From assembly GCA_963719465.1 (NCBI GenBank), contig OY970386.1, forward strand, positions 1,984,001 through 2,048,000: 64,000 bases of DNA, written 5' to 3'. Positions 26,324 to 35,907 of this stretch are shown here, piece by piece. Numbering within the stretch: position 1 is the stretch's first letter; every line of letters starts with the position of its first letter. A program made the position numbers and the translations under genes. Below the pieces are notes generated by a model. It ran no database searches and was not told the DNA's origin. It saw only the letters and a program-made list of their open reading frames with translations. The DNA comes from JALHUB01 sp963719465. Lineage in GTDB: Bacteria > Chloroflexota > Dehalococcoidia > DSTF01 > JALHUB01.

Positions 26324-27430
26324 TCACCGGCCGTTCGCCGCGTCCACAATCGGCTTCAGGAACGAGTCGTCGCTCCAGGTGGCGTCGTCCGCATCGCCGA
26401 GACGCACTGCCACGACGTCCAGACTCGGGATGACGTAGATGCGCTTCGTCGCGAAGCCCATCGCCTCGAACGTCCCCTTCGGTAGGCCCGCGAACTGCCA
26501 CAGCCACCAGAAGTAGCCGTAGTTCGTATTCTCGGTCTGCGACGCCGTCGTCGCTTGCGCCACCCAGTCGGCCGGCACCACCTGCTTGCCCGCCCACTGG
26601 CCGCCTCGCAGGAAGAGGTAACCGAAGCGGGCGAAGTCGCGCGCGGTGCTGAAGATGCAGCAGTACGTCAGGCTGTTGCCGGCGTTGTCCTTCGACCACT
26701 CGCTCACGTTGAGGCCGATGGGCCCGAACAGCTTCTCCTGCGCATACTGTCCTATCTCCTCGCCGGTCGCAGCCTTGATGATGCGCGCGAAGACCTCCGC
26801 GTCACCGTCCGAGTAGTACCAGTCGGTGCCGGGCGCCCGGTAGAGGTAGCGGTTGATGGCGTAAGCGACCTCGTCCGCCTGTGCCGCCATGTTCACCGTG
26901 TCGCCGGAAACCGGGTCGTACTGCATATTCCACGTCAGCCCCGACTCCATCGACAGCAGGTCTCCGATCGTTATCTTGTTGCGGGCATCGTTGCGCCACT
27001 CCGGGATGAAGTCGGACGCGCTCTCGTCGACGCCCTTGATCTTCCCCTCGCCGATGGCGATTCCCACCAGCGCGCTCGTGACGCTCTTCGCCATCGACCA
27101 GCTGTTGTCCGTCGAAACCGCCGTCCAGCCGCCCCAGTAGCGCTCCCAGACTATCCGCCCGTGCCGCAGGACGACGACGGCGCGGCAGCCGTGCTCGACG
27201 CAGTAAGGATCAATGTCGTCGAGGCGGGAGGCGTCCATCCCTTCGTCCGCGGGCGTTGAGGTCTCCCAATCGGTCGAGGGGAAGACGGCGTCTCTCGCGC
27301 TGACCGCGGTCGGCTGGCCGGTCGAGGAGCTCGGCGACTTGCATTCGTCCGAGTTGCAACCCGTCAAAGCGATACAGACGATGATCAGTAAGGGGACGAC
27401 GAGCAGTGGCCGGGGGATTCGATGCGGCAT
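26324..27430 (-). CDS. Beta-lactamase-class-C-like serine hydrolase lipoprotein
   Basis: 368 residues, exported lipoprotein: hydrophobic signal LLVVPLLIIVCIALTGC with lipobox LTGC. The domain is of the class C beta-lactamase/penicillin-binding-protein fold: nucleophile SxxK in SWSMAKSVTSALVG, a Tyr motif WYYSDGDAEVFARII (YSD in place of YxN), and FSTARDFARFGYLFL. Such proteins are usually esterases or peptidases rather than true beta-lactamases. GGAGAG lies 6 bases before ATG 27430, ruling out the upstream in-frame ATG. It stands alone between the tRNA cluster and the ABC exporter. Confidence 0.88.
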   Translation of the reverse strand: MPHRIPRPLLVVPLLIIVCIALTGCNSDECKSPSSSTGQPTAVSARDAVFPSTDWETSTPADEGMDASRLDDIDPYCVEHGCRAVVVLRHGRIVWERYWGGWTAVSTDNSWSMAKSVTSALVGIAIGEGKIKGVDESASDFIPEWRNDARNKITIGDLLSMESGLTWNMQYDPVSGDTVNMAAQADEVAYAINRYLYRAPGTDWYYSDGDAEVFARIIKAATGEEIGQYAQEKLFGPIGLNVSEWSKDNAGNSLTYCCIFSTARDFARFGYLFLRGGQWAGKQVVPADWVAQATTASQTENTNYGYFWWLWQFAGLPKGTFEAMGFATKRIYVIPSLDVVAVRLGDADDATWSDDSFLKPIVDAANGR

Positions 27431-27516
27431 GAGGCGCTCTCCGTGCGCGAGCATAGCCTCAGAGCGAATGGGCGATCAAGCCTCGCGCTTCGAGGCGCAT
27501 CTAGGGCTGAGCGCGG

Positions 27517-30500
27517 CTACTCGTAGCGAAGCGCTTCCGCGATGGGGATCCGCGCCGCCTGCCGCGACGGAATGTACGTCATGATCAGCGCCGCAATGTA
27601 CGCTCCGAGACAGATCGGCCCAACCTCCAGCCAGGGGATGTAGAAGCCGCTGATGCCCATGTCCGACATCGTCTTGCTGGTCAGCAGGAAGTACGACAGC
27701 ATGACGCCGAGCCCCAGGCCGGTGAGAATGCCCAGCAGCGTCACGAACGACGACTCCAGGAGGAAGCTCAGCGCCACCTGGCCGCGACTGTAGCCGATGG
27801 CCCGCAGCATGCCGATCTGCTGTCGCCTCTCGACGACGGTGCGGAACGCTATCACGCCCACGGCCGCTATCCCGACGACCAGTCCGAGGCCCATGAAGCC
27901 TTCCATCAGGTAGAAGAAGCCCCTCGACAGCGACATCTCGTCGTTCATCTGCGCCTGCAGCGAGACCGCCTGCGCGCCCTTCGTGAACAGCGCCGCCTCG
28001 ATCTCTTTCGCCGTCGCCTTCGAGTCCTGCCCGGGCGTCAGACGGATGTAGTACTCGTTGTAGGCCGGGCCGCCCGGCTCCGCTTCGACGACTTTGTCGT
28101 TCGTATACAGGCCGAAGAAGTTATTGCTCGGAGCGATCGCCATCACGCCGATAACCTTGACCGGAGTTGTGCTGAGCGTCGAAGCGTCGACGATGTTCAC
28201 CGGGATCGGGTCGAACGTCTTCGTGCCCGGGTCGATGCCGCTCAGGTGAAAGTCGCCGCCGCCGCCCATCGAATAGCCGCTGCCGCCGGTCGCAGAGTCA
28301 TCGATTATCGCCAGCGAGGGGTCGCTCGCCATCGCCGCGAAGACCGCGGCGTCGCCGTCATAGCCATTCGCGCGGGCCTGCAGCTTGATGTTGCTCTCCG
28401 TCAGAAATGACGTGTCCATCCCGCCGACGCGGTGAAGCGGCAGGTCAGTCAACGCCTTGCCGGCGTCCGAAGCCTGCTGAAGCCGGTTGCCCGAGCTCCC
28501 GGCCACGGCAATTCTACCCACTGCCTCGAACTTCGACGTGTCGACGTTTGAGCCGCTCAGCGCCTGCTTCAGATCGCCAATCGGGTTGGAAGGATTCTCC
28601 GTCACCACGATGTCCCAGCCGCCGCGGGCCTCCTGCGTCAGGAATGCGCGGTCGAAGTTGCCGTTCATCACCGACATCATGGTCAGAGAAAACACCACGA
28701 GCGCGATCATCGCCATCGTCATGCCGGTCCGGAACTTGCTGGCCAGCGGGTAGGCGATGGCCGTCTTTATCGATGGGAAGATGCGCCCCATCCGCCTGCC
28801 GCCGAACGCCAGCAGGTTCAACAGCAGGTGCGCGTTGTACATGACGACGAACGTAGCCGCCGCCACCATCATTATGCCGCTGAGGAAGAACAGCTCCATC
28901 CCGCCGTGCATGGCCGGGCTGGGAAGCCGCCCGCCCGCGCCGAGCGCCCAGTAGACGAGGATGGCCAGCCCGACCGCCGTGAATATCGGCCTCTCCGGCG
29001 CCCGCAGGTAGCGGCCAATCAGCGCCGCGCCGATAAGCACGAACGAAAAGCCCATCGTCCACAGCGCCGCCTGCCGCGACGCCAGGGAGCCCAGTATGAA
29101 CAGACCTCCGAGGGCCATCTGCACTATCCCGAACATCAGGGAACGCCACCCCGGCCGCTTCTCCGGCTCCGGCAGGTCGCGGATCGCCCGCACGATGTTC
29201 AGGTTGCTCACCCGCCAGGACGAGAAAGCGACGGTGATGAAGCACAACGTCACGCCGAGTGAGTACGAGATGATTAGGCTGCGCGCCGTCACCGTCGACT
29301 GTATCGTCACGTATTGTCCCAGCAGGATCGTCATCACCCCGGCGATCAGCGTGGCCACGACGACGCCCAGCGTCACCCCTACCAGCGCCGAGAGCAGGTT
29401 ATAGCCCATTCCTTCCGATATGAACGATTCAATGAGGTGCCGCCGCTTCATGCCTACCGCCCGGCTGATCCCCATCTCCGTCTTCCGCTCCGCCGCCAGC
29501 ATGACGAAGATCATGACCGTCAGCAGGATTCCCGCGCCGATGGAGAACAGCCCCAGCACCATGAAGAGCGTCATCAGGACGTTGCCGGCCAGTTCGGCCG
29601 TGTGAACGCCGGTCGCCTTGATGTCGTCGACCGTGTACTGCGTGTTCTTCAGCGCGCCCTCCAGCTTCGCCGTCACGCTATCCGAGTACTGCGTTGCGCC
29701 CGTCACGCCGCCGTGGTTGCTGACGGCGATGTAGTCGATTTCGTTTGGACGGTTGAACAGCTTCTGGAGCGTGTCCATGCGCGTGGAGAGGCCAAGATTC
29801 GGATAAGCGACCGCTCCAGTAAGGACGCAGTCCTTCACGATTGCCGCCACGCGGAAGGCGTACTGCTGGTTCTGATAGTAGACGTCGATTGTCTGCCCGA
29901 CCTCAGCGTCGATCTTGTCCGCCATGCTCTTGTCCACCAGAACCTCGTCGTCCGCCAGCGCGCCCACGTCCACCGGCTTGCCGTTCGTGTCGACGACGTC
30001 CGGGAAGGCGCCAAGCCGCGACGCGTCGAGACCGTTGATGACGCCCTGCGGCGTGTGCAGCTTCGTCGTCGGGTTCGCCACCGCGACCGGCTCCGTGATC
30101 AACGGCAGGAAGCCGCTTATCTCCGAGTCGCCCTGGAACTTCTGCTCCAGCTGCGTAACCAGCGACTGCGGCATCGCCTCACGGCGCGTCTCCACCGGGG
30201 CGTTCCCGCGGTCGCCGGCGCCGTTGTCGCTCGGCTTCTGGCCCAGCTGGATCGTCTCATCGACGTGTCCCATCGTGTCGTAGACCATCTTCGTGATGCT
30301 ATGGTCCACGGTGTCGCCGGTGGTGAAGGCAGCGGAGATGATGGTCGTGCTTAACATAAGACCGATGACGATGAGCACGGTCTGCGCGACCCGCCGCGGT
30401 ATGTTGCGCACGCCGATCCGGAACATCACGCCATTCCGCAGGATGATGAGGGCCAGCGCGCTCAGCGAGATGCCGAGCAGCACCAGCATGACGATCATGA

Positions 30501-30534
30501 CGGCGTCCATAGGGATGCCGAAGAGAGACTTCAT
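27517..30534 (-). CDS. Large FtsX-type ABC transporter permease
   Basis: 1005 residues with about ten membrane segments. An N-terminal helix (VMIVMLVLLGISLSALALII) and a second (VAQTVLIVIGLMLSTTIISA) precede a large extracytoplasmic MacB-like domain (about 75-320). A first FtsX core follows (about 320-450: AAERKTEMGISRAVGMKRRHL), then a middle membrane block, a second extracytoplasmic domain (about 640-860) and a second FtsX core (about 870-1000: VERRQQIGMLRAIGYSRGQV). This two-core form suggests a single-chain permease. The cognate ATPase gene lies 37 bases upstream in the same operon. Likely role is lipoprotein or lipid handling, or peptide export. Confidence 0.9.
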   Translation of the reverse strand: MKSLFGIPMDAVMIVMLVLLGISLSALALIILRNGVMFRIGVRNIPRRVAQTVLIVIGLMLSTTIISAAFTTGDTVDHSITKMVYDTMGHVDETIQLGQKPSDNGAGDRGNAPVETRREAMPQSLVTQLEQKFQGDSEISGFLPLITEPVAVANPTTKLHTPQGVINGLDASRLGAFPDVVDTNGKPVDVGALADDEVLVDKSMADKIDAEVGQTIDVYYQNQQYAFRVAAIVKDCVLTGAVAYPNLGLSTRMDTLQKLFNRPNEIDYIAVSNHGGVTGATQYSDSVTAKLEGALKNTQYTVDDIKATGVHTAELAGNVLMTLFMVLGLFSIGAGILLTVMIFVMLAAERKTEMGISRAVGMKRRHLIESFISEGMGYNLLSALVGVTLGVVVATLIAGVMTILLGQYVTIQSTVTARSLIISYSLGVTLCFITVAFSSWRVSNLNIVRAIRDLPEPEKRPGWRSLMFGIVQMALGGLFILGSLASRQAALWTMGFSFVLIGAALIGRYLRAPERPIFTAVGLAILVYWALGAGGRLPSPAMHGGMELFFLSGIMMVAAATFVVMYNAHLLLNLLAFGGRRMGRIFPSIKTAIAYPLASKFRTGMTMAMIALVVFSLTMMSVMNGNFDRAFLTQEARGGWDIVVTENPSNPIGDLKQALSGSNVDTSKFEAVGRIAVAGSSGNRLQQASDAGKALTDLPLHRVGGMDTSFLTESNIKLQARANGYDGDAAVFAAMASDPSLAIIDDSATGGSGYSMGGGGDFHLSGIDPGTKTFDPIPVNIVDASTLSTTPVKVIGVMAIAPSNNFFGLYTNDKVVEAEPGGPAYNEYYIRLTPGQDSKATAKEIEAALFTKGAQAVSLQAQMNDEMSLSRGFFYLMEGFMGLGLVVGIAAVGVIAFRTVVERRQQIGMLRAIGYSRGQVALSFLLESSFVTLLGILTGLGLGVMLSYFLLTSKTMSDMGISGFYIPWLEVGPICLGAYIAALIMTYIPSRQAARIPIAEALRYE

Positions 30535-30571
30535 GCGCTCTCCCAGTCGGTCGCAGCGGTCGCGTGAGGCA

Positions 30572-31306
30572 TCAGGCGTTTAGTTTCTCGTCGACGATGA
30601 GGCCGTCGACCATGAAGACGGTGCGGTTCGTGCGGGCGGCGATCTTGGCGTCGTGCGTCACCAGCACGAACGTCTGGCCGCGCCTGGCGTTCAGCTCGCA
30701 GATGAGGTCCATGATCTCCTGCGCGTTCTGACTGTCGAGATCGCCGGTCGGCTCGTCTCCCCAGACTATCGCCGGGTCGTTGACCAGCGCTCGCGCGACG
30801 GTCACGCGCTGGCGCTGTCCGCCGGAAAGCTCCGCCGGCCGGTGGTTCGCCCACTCCGTCAGGTGCACCTGCTCCAGCGCCATGTGCGCTCTCTTGCGCG
30901 CATCCCGCGCGTTCGTGCCGGAGACGAGCAGCGGCAGCTCGACGTTCTCGATCGCGTTGAGTACCGGCAGCAGATTGTAGAACTGGAAGACGAAGCCCAT
31001 CCGTCGCGCCCGGAAGCTCGTCTTCTGGTTGTCTGACAGGCGGTTGATGTCGGCGCCGTCGACGAGAATCGTCCCGCCGTCGATGTTGTCCAGGCCGCTG
31101 AGGCAGTTGAGTAGCGTCGTCTTGCCGCAGCCCGAAGGCCCCATGATGGCGATTATCTCCGCCCGCTTCACGGAAAGGTTGATCCCCCGGAGAGCCCGCA
31201 CCTGGATGCGGCCCGTATCGTATGTCTTGACCACGTCCGTGGCCTCGACGATAAGGTCTGTCGGCGGTGGCGTCTCCACGCGTTCCTTCTCCTGCGAGGT
31301 TGTCAT
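30572..31306 (-). CDS. ABC transporter ATP-binding protein (LolD/MacB type)
   Basis: 244 residues. Walker A GPSGCGKTT, Q-loop FVFQFYNLLPVLNAIENVELP, signature LSGGQRQRVTVARAL, Walker B IVWGDEPTGDLDS and switch His in VLVTHDAKIA. The family is that partnered with FtsX-type permeases, and the permease gene follows by 37 bases. ATG 31306 is 8 bases after AGGAG, so the earlier in-frame start at 31348 is not used. The usual Walker B aspartate context VWGDEPT replaces the commoner LADEPT. Confidence 0.93.
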   Translation of the reverse strand: MTTSQEKERVETPPPTDLIVEATDVVKTYDTGRIQVRALRGINLSVKRAEIIAIMGPSGCGKTTLLNCLSGLDNIDGGTILVDGADINRLSDNQKTSFRARRMGFVFQFYNLLPVLNAIENVELPLLVSGTNARDARKRAHMALEQVHLTEWANHRPAELSGGQRQRVTVARALVNDPAIVWGDEPTGDLDSQNAQEIMDLICELNARRGQTFVLVTHDAKIAARTNRTVFMVDGLIVDEKLNA

Positions 31307-31447
31307 CGGTAGGTCTCCTGGCAAGCGATTGCGCCCCCTGAGGCGCATCGACTTCTAAAGATCATATGGTGGCGGCGGATTGGCAGTCAATCGAATTCGA
31401 GCCCTGACGGGGCCTCCTATGTTAACGCTTTGCAAAAAGTGGAAACG

Positions 31448-34003
31448 CTAGCCCGCCGATTGCCACCGCTGCAGCGCCTGCTGAATGCGGTCGTACAGCG
31501 CAGGAACGGCGTTCTGCCAGTCGCCCGGCAGGAGGATGACCGGGGACGACTCCCGCAAGAAGTGCGTTCGATAATACAGGATACCGAGCGTGTACTCCTG
31601 CGTTCCTCCCGCAACGAGCGAAGTCAGAGCCTCCAGCCGCTTGACAACCTCCGGCGGCACCTGCCCGTCCGGGTAAGAGTCGCCCAGCAGCAGCAGCGAC
31701 TCCGCCTCGCCGAGCTGCCCGCCCGTCGTCCACTCCGCCCGCGCGCGCGTCATGTCCCCCTGCGACGCGTACCACTCGCCGAGGACGGTGCGGGCCGATC
31801 CCAGGTCCGGCTGCCTCGCGACGACGTAGGTCAGCAGGTCGTAGGCGGTCTGGTAGTCTTTCAACGCAAGCGAAATCTCCGCCAGGTCGACGCGCCCGTC
31901 CAGGCTGCCGGGGTCCTCGGCCAGCGCCTCGCGGCACTGATCGCGCAGGGTCGGCAACCCCGCGGGCGGCCCCTGCGACCCGTTGGCGGCGACGCGCGCG
32001 ACCAGCGTTCCCGTCGTGCAGGGGCTGAGCGAGATGATGGAGTTGCCTATTATCTCCATGTAGTGCGTCCGCCGAAAATCGCTCCCCTGCCAGAACGATG
32101 AATCGGCCAGCGACGGCTCCCGGGACAGCACCTGGCCGTATGTCGCGACGGCCTCCGGCGCGCCCACGTCCTCCAGCACGGTCGCCGCCGCCAGCAGCAC
32201 CGTGGGGTCGTCGCCGGCGTAGCGACGTGCCTGGAGGGCGGCCTGCCGCGCATCATCCTTGCGCCCGGCGATGACGAGCATTCGCGCCAGATTGGCGTAA
32301 CCAATCGAGCTTCTCGGGTCGAGCTCCAGCCCGCGGTTCAGGTCGGCGATCGCCTGATCGGCCGAGACCGGCTCCCCCTTGATGACCGCCGTTCCCTCCG
32401 TCACGCCGAGCTGCAGCCAGTAGATCGCCAGGTCCGGGTCCTGGTCGACCGCCTGCCGGCCGTCGCTTATCGCCTGAGCGTAGTGTCCGAGCCAGAGCGC
32501 GCTCAGGCTGTGCGAGTAGTCGCGGTGTGGGACGTCGAGCCGCAGCCAGACCAGCGGCAGCGCCAGGAAAGCAACCGCGAGCAGGCCGCGCGGCAGCAGC
32601 GAGCCGAAACGAGTCAGCCACTGGGGCAGTCGCCACGTCACCCGGTCGCCGGGTTTCATTGAGCGGTAGTTCTTCACCACTATCGCCGTAACCGCCGCCA
32701 GAGCCGCGAGCGCCGTCTTCCAGTAGTTCGCCGCGTCGACCAGGTTGTGCACCGCGAAGCCGGTCAGTCCCGCCGCGCACGTTACCGCCAGCAGGCGCTG
32801 CTCGACACTCCCGCGACGGTACGTCTGCCAGAGCATCCACCCGAGCGTCGCCAGCAGTACCGCCAGCGCCGCCAGCCCGATGAGCCCGGCGTCGTCGGCG
32901 AGCTGCAAGAAGCCGTTGTGCGCGTGAATCGCGTTTCCCGCGTACTCGCCGCTGTATTGCGCGTAGAGCTGCGCGAAGGTGTAAGGCCCGGCGCCGAACA
33001 GCGGGTGGTCGCGGAAGATCTTGGCGCCGACAGTAAGGACGTCCTCTCGCGGCGAAATCGACTGTCGGAAAAGCCACTGCGGACGTACGTGCCAGCGGAC
33101 TGCCACGACGGCGACGGCGAGGGCAACGACCAGCAGCAGCAACGCGGCGCCCGCCACGAGCAGCAGGCGTCTCGCGCGCAGCCTCGCCAGGCCGCGACGG
33201 GCCTTCGCGACCGTCCAGTCGTATCGGACCGCCGCAAAGCCCGCAATCGTCAGTATGACGGCGACGGCCGCTCCCGCCCAGGCGCCCCGCGCCAGCGTCA
33301 GGAAGATCGCCCACAACGCCGCGAAAAGCATCACGCCCCAGAAGATTCGCAGCAGCAGCGCCCGCGTCCTGTAGACCGCCAGGACGTAGAAGGGCATCGC
33401 CAGCGCCAGCGTCATGCCCAGGATGTTCGGATGGTCGCTCACGCCGTGCGATTTGGGCACAGTCGGCGGAAAGAGCTGACTCAAGTGGAAGCCGCCGGCC
33501 GTCGTCCGCGCGAAGTCCAGCCAGTCGCGGTAGTCGCCGAAGACGATCCAGAGCGCCCAGACCGCCGCGGCCGAGACCGCCAGGAGAAACGCCACCTGCA
33601 GCGCCCGCGCGTCGAGCAGTTCGATGTCGCTTAGGGCGTAGAAAATGAGCACCGCCAGCAGGAGCAGCAGCGAGCTCTCCAGGCTGACGCGCCAGGCAAT
33701 CGAGGCGATCGTCGCGATGCCGAAGGCCGCAAGCAGGAGCAGCAGCGGCCAGTCAAGCCCGGAGCCGCCGGGAAGCCGCCGCTTGAAGAGAAGATAGACC
33801 GCGTAGACGACCGCCGGCGCCAGCGCGACCGCCTGGAAGGTAATCGTCGCGCGGAAGACCGTCAGCTCCATCTGCGGCGAGGCCGAGCAAACCAGATAGC
33901 CCAGCCAGCTTGCCGCCGCCAGAATAGCCAGCCATCGCAGGAGCGCCGGCCCCGGGGCCTGCCGCCCCTGCTCGTTCACCCCTGCCTCCCCGCCGTGTTG
34001 CAT
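31448..34003 (-). CDS. O-antigen-ligase-like membrane protein with TPR tail
   Basis: 851 residues. The N-terminal 480 residues hold about twelve membrane helices with a Wzy_C/O-antigen ligase core (ISPREDVLTVGAKIFRDHPLFGAG, HAHNGFLQLADDAGLIGL). The C-terminal 370 residues are TPR-like helical repeats (AISDGRQAVDQDPDLAIYWLQLG, AIADLNRGLELDPRSSIGYANLARM). Family members polymerise or ligate surface glycans from lipid carriers. The TPR tail probably binds partners. Start taken as the first ATG. It is divergent from the drug-type ABC transporter, with a gap of about 120 bases. Confidence 0.85.
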   Translation of the reverse strand: MQHGGEAGVNEQGRQAPGPALLRWLAILAAASWLGYLVCSASPQMELTVFRATITFQAVALAPAVVYAVYLLFKRRLPGGSGLDWPLLLLLAAFGIATIASIAWRVSLESSLLLLLAVLIFYALSDIELLDARALQVAFLLAVSAAAVWALWIVFGDYRDWLDFARTTAGGFHLSQLFPPTVPKSHGVSDHPNILGMTLALAMPFYVLAVYRTRALLLRIFWGVMLFAALWAIFLTLARGAWAGAAVAVILTIAGFAAVRYDWTVAKARRGLARLRARRLLLVAGAALLLLVVALAVAVVAVRWHVRPQWLFRQSISPREDVLTVGAKIFRDHPLFGAGPYTFAQLYAQYSGEYAGNAIHAHNGFLQLADDAGLIGLAALAVLLATLGWMLWQTYRRGSVEQRLLAVTCAAGLTGFAVHNLVDAANYWKTALAALAAVTAIVVKNYRSMKPGDRVTWRLPQWLTRFGSLLPRGLLAVAFLALPLVWLRLDVPHRDYSHSLSALWLGHYAQAISDGRQAVDQDPDLAIYWLQLGVTEGTAVIKGEPVSADQAIADLNRGLELDPRSSIGYANLARMLVIAGRKDDARQAALQARRYAGDDPTVLLAAATVLEDVGAPEAVATYGQVLSREPSLADSSFWQGSDFRRTHYMEIIGNSIISLSPCTTGTLVARVAANGSQGPPAGLPTLRDQCREALAEDPGSLDGRVDLAEISLALKDYQTAYDLLTYVVARQPDLGSARTVLGEWYASQGDMTRARAEWTTGGQLGEAESLLLLGDSYPDGQVPPEVVKRLEALTSLVAGGTQEYTLGILYYRTHFLRESSPVILLPGDWQNAVPALYDRIQQALQRWQSAG

Positions 34004-34122
34004 TGCCCCATTCTATCACCGCCGGGCTCGTGCGCCAGTCGATTGACGGGGCGACGATGACACAAAGGCTGCATGGGCGCTACCCTTGTACAGCGAAAGC
34101 AGCGAAAGGAGCCCCACCCAGC

Positions 34123-35118
34123 GTGGCGGAGTGCGAATCGTCGGGCGGACCGGCGGCCATCGAAGTCCACGACCTCGTGAAGACGTACCGCGGCGGCGTG
34201 CAGGCTCTGCGCGGCGTCAGCTTCGAGGTCGAGGCGGGCACGGTCTTTGCCCTGCTCGGACCCAACGGCGCCGGCAAGTCGACCACGGTCAAGATCCTGA
34301 CGACCCTCTCCCGGCCGGACTCCGGCAGCGCCCGCGTCGCCGGCATCGACGTTCTCCGCGAGCCGTTCAAGGTGCGCTCCGTCATCGGTTGCGTTGCCCA
34401 GAAGTCCAGCACTGACCTCGAGGCGACCGGCCGCGAGAGCCTGACGCTCCAGGGCCAGCTGTACGGCTTCACCGGGCCGACCCTTCGCAGCCGCGTCTCA
34501 GAGCTGCTGGAGCGCTTCGGCCTGACCGAGGCGGCGAACCGGCTCAGCCGCACCTACTCCGGCGGCATGCAGCGCAAGCTCGATGTCGCCATGGGGCTGA
34601 TCAATCGCCCGCGCGTCCTCTTTCTCGACGAGCCGACCACCGGCCTGGACCCGGAGACCCGCGCCGATATGTGGGACGAGATCCGGCGCCTCTCTCGCGA
34701 GGAAGGCCTGACCATCCTGCTGACCACTCATTATCTCGAGGAAGCGGACCGCCTCGCCGGCTGCGTCGCCATCGTCGACCGCGGCCAGGTCGTCGTCCAG
34801 GGCCCGCCCGAGGAGCTGAAGGCGGAGCTCCACGGCGACGCCGTCCACGTCGAGCTCGCCGAAGCGACGCCGCAGGAGCGCGTGCGGGCCGCCCTCCGGC
34901 CTCTTGGCGAATCGCTGCGGGACGTCGCGATTGACGGCCGCCTCCTGCACGCGCGGGTCGACAGCGGCGCCGAAGCCGTGCCGGCGGTCTTGGCCGCGCT
35001 CGACAGCGAAGGAATCGTCGCCGCCTCCGTGACCGTCGCCCGCCCTTCGCTCGACGACGTCTACCTTCGCTACACCGGCCGCTCTTTCCGCGAGGCCGAC
35101 GAGGAGGAGAAGCGATGA
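34123..35118 (+). CDS. ABC-2 type exporter ATP-binding protein (DrrA-like)
   Basis: 331 residues. Walker A GPNGAGKSTT, signature YSGGMQRKLDVAMGL, Walker B VLFLDEPTTGLDPETRADMW, switch His TTHYLEEADRL, and the C-terminal DUF4162-type domain common in DrrA/daunorubicin-resistance ATPases. GTG 34123 follows AAAGGAG (34105-34111) and gives the family length. ATG 34057 is an alternative. Its stop overlaps the permease ATG (ATGA), a sign of translational coupling. Confidence 0.92.
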   Translation: MAECESSGGPAAIEVHDLVKTYRGGVQALRGVSFEVEAGTVFALLGPNGAGKSTTVKILTTLSRPDSGSARVAGIDVLREPFKVRSVIGCVAQKSSTDLEATGRESLTLQGQLYGFTGPTLRSRVSELLERFGLTEAANRLSRTYSGGMQRKLDVAMGLINRPRVLFLDEPTTGLDPETRADMWDEIRRLSREEGLTILLTTHYLEEADRLAGCVAIVDRGQVVVQGPPEELKAELHGDAVHVELAEATPQERVRAALRPLGESLRDVAIDGRLLHARVDSGAEAVPAVLAALDSEGIVAASVTVARPSLDDVYLRYTGRSFREADEEEKR

Positions 35119-35891
35119 CGACGATGGCTTATCAATCGTCCCAACTGACGGTTCGCCTCCTGCGCGCCATGTGGCGGCAGCCGTACTACCTCGCCGTCTC
35201 GCTCACCCAGCCGATCATCTGGCTCCTGCTCTTCGGCCAGCTCTTCAAGAACGTCACGCGGATCCCCGGCTTCGCCACCGCCTCCTACATCAATTTCCTC
35301 ACGCCGGGCGTCGTCGTCATGACGGCCATGTACTCCAACGGCTGGAGCGGCATGAACTACGTCGTCGACATCGATCGGGGCGTCCTCGACCGCTTCCTCA
35401 TCTCGCCGGTGCGCCGCGAATCGCTGATCGGCGGCCAGCTTGCCTACAACGCCTCGATCACGCTTGTGCAGTCGCTCATCATAATCGCCCTCGGCGCGAT
35501 AGCCGGCGCCCGCTTTCCCGGAGGGCCGCTGGTCATGGTGCTGTTCCTCATCGCCGTCCTGCTCCTCGGCATGGCCTTCTCGTCGTTCTCCGACGCCATG
35601 GGCCTGCTCCTGCGGCAGGAGGCGTCCGTCGTTGCCGTCGTGAACTTCGTCGTGCTGCCGCTTTCGTTCCTTTCGACGCTCTTCATGCAGGGGAGCCTGC
35701 TGCCGCACTGGATCCAGGTGGTTGCGCGCTTCAATCCTGTGAACTGGACCGTCGAGGTCGGCCGGCAGACGCTCACCGGCAACGTCGACTGGGCGCTCGT
35801 GGGCAGTCACATCGCCTACCTGGCGGTGCTGGCGGCCGTACTCGCCTTCTGGGCCACGCGGGCCTTCCGCTCCTACCAGCGCTCCATCTAA
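35115..35891 (+). CDS. ABC-2 type exporter permease (DrrB-like)
   Basis: 258 residues with six membrane segments, e.g. INFLTPGVVVMTAMYSNGWS, SLIIIALGAIAGA, VMVLFLIAVLLLGMAFSS and VAVVNFVVLPLSFLSTLFM. The ABC-2 signature around DRFLISPVRRESLIGGQ and the FNPVNWTVEVGR C-terminal motif are typical of DrrB. It pairs with the overlapping ATPase and probably exports a hydrophobic compound or glycan lipid. Substrate unknown. Confidence 0.92.
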   Translation: MTTMAYQSSQLTVRLLRAMWRQPYYLAVSLTQPIIWLLLFGQLFKNVTRIPGFATASYINFLTPGVVVMTAMYSNGWSGMNYVVDIDRGVLDRFLISPVRRESLIGGQLAYNASITLVQSLIIIALGAIAGARFPGGPLVMVLFLIAVLLLGMAFSSFSDAMGLLLRQEASVVAVVNFVVLPLSFLSTLFMQGSLLPHWIQVVARFNPVNWTVEVGRQTLTGNVDWALVGSHIAYLAVLAAVLAFWATRAFRSYQRSI

Positions 35892-35907
35892 CCTCCGCGC
35901 TCGAGTT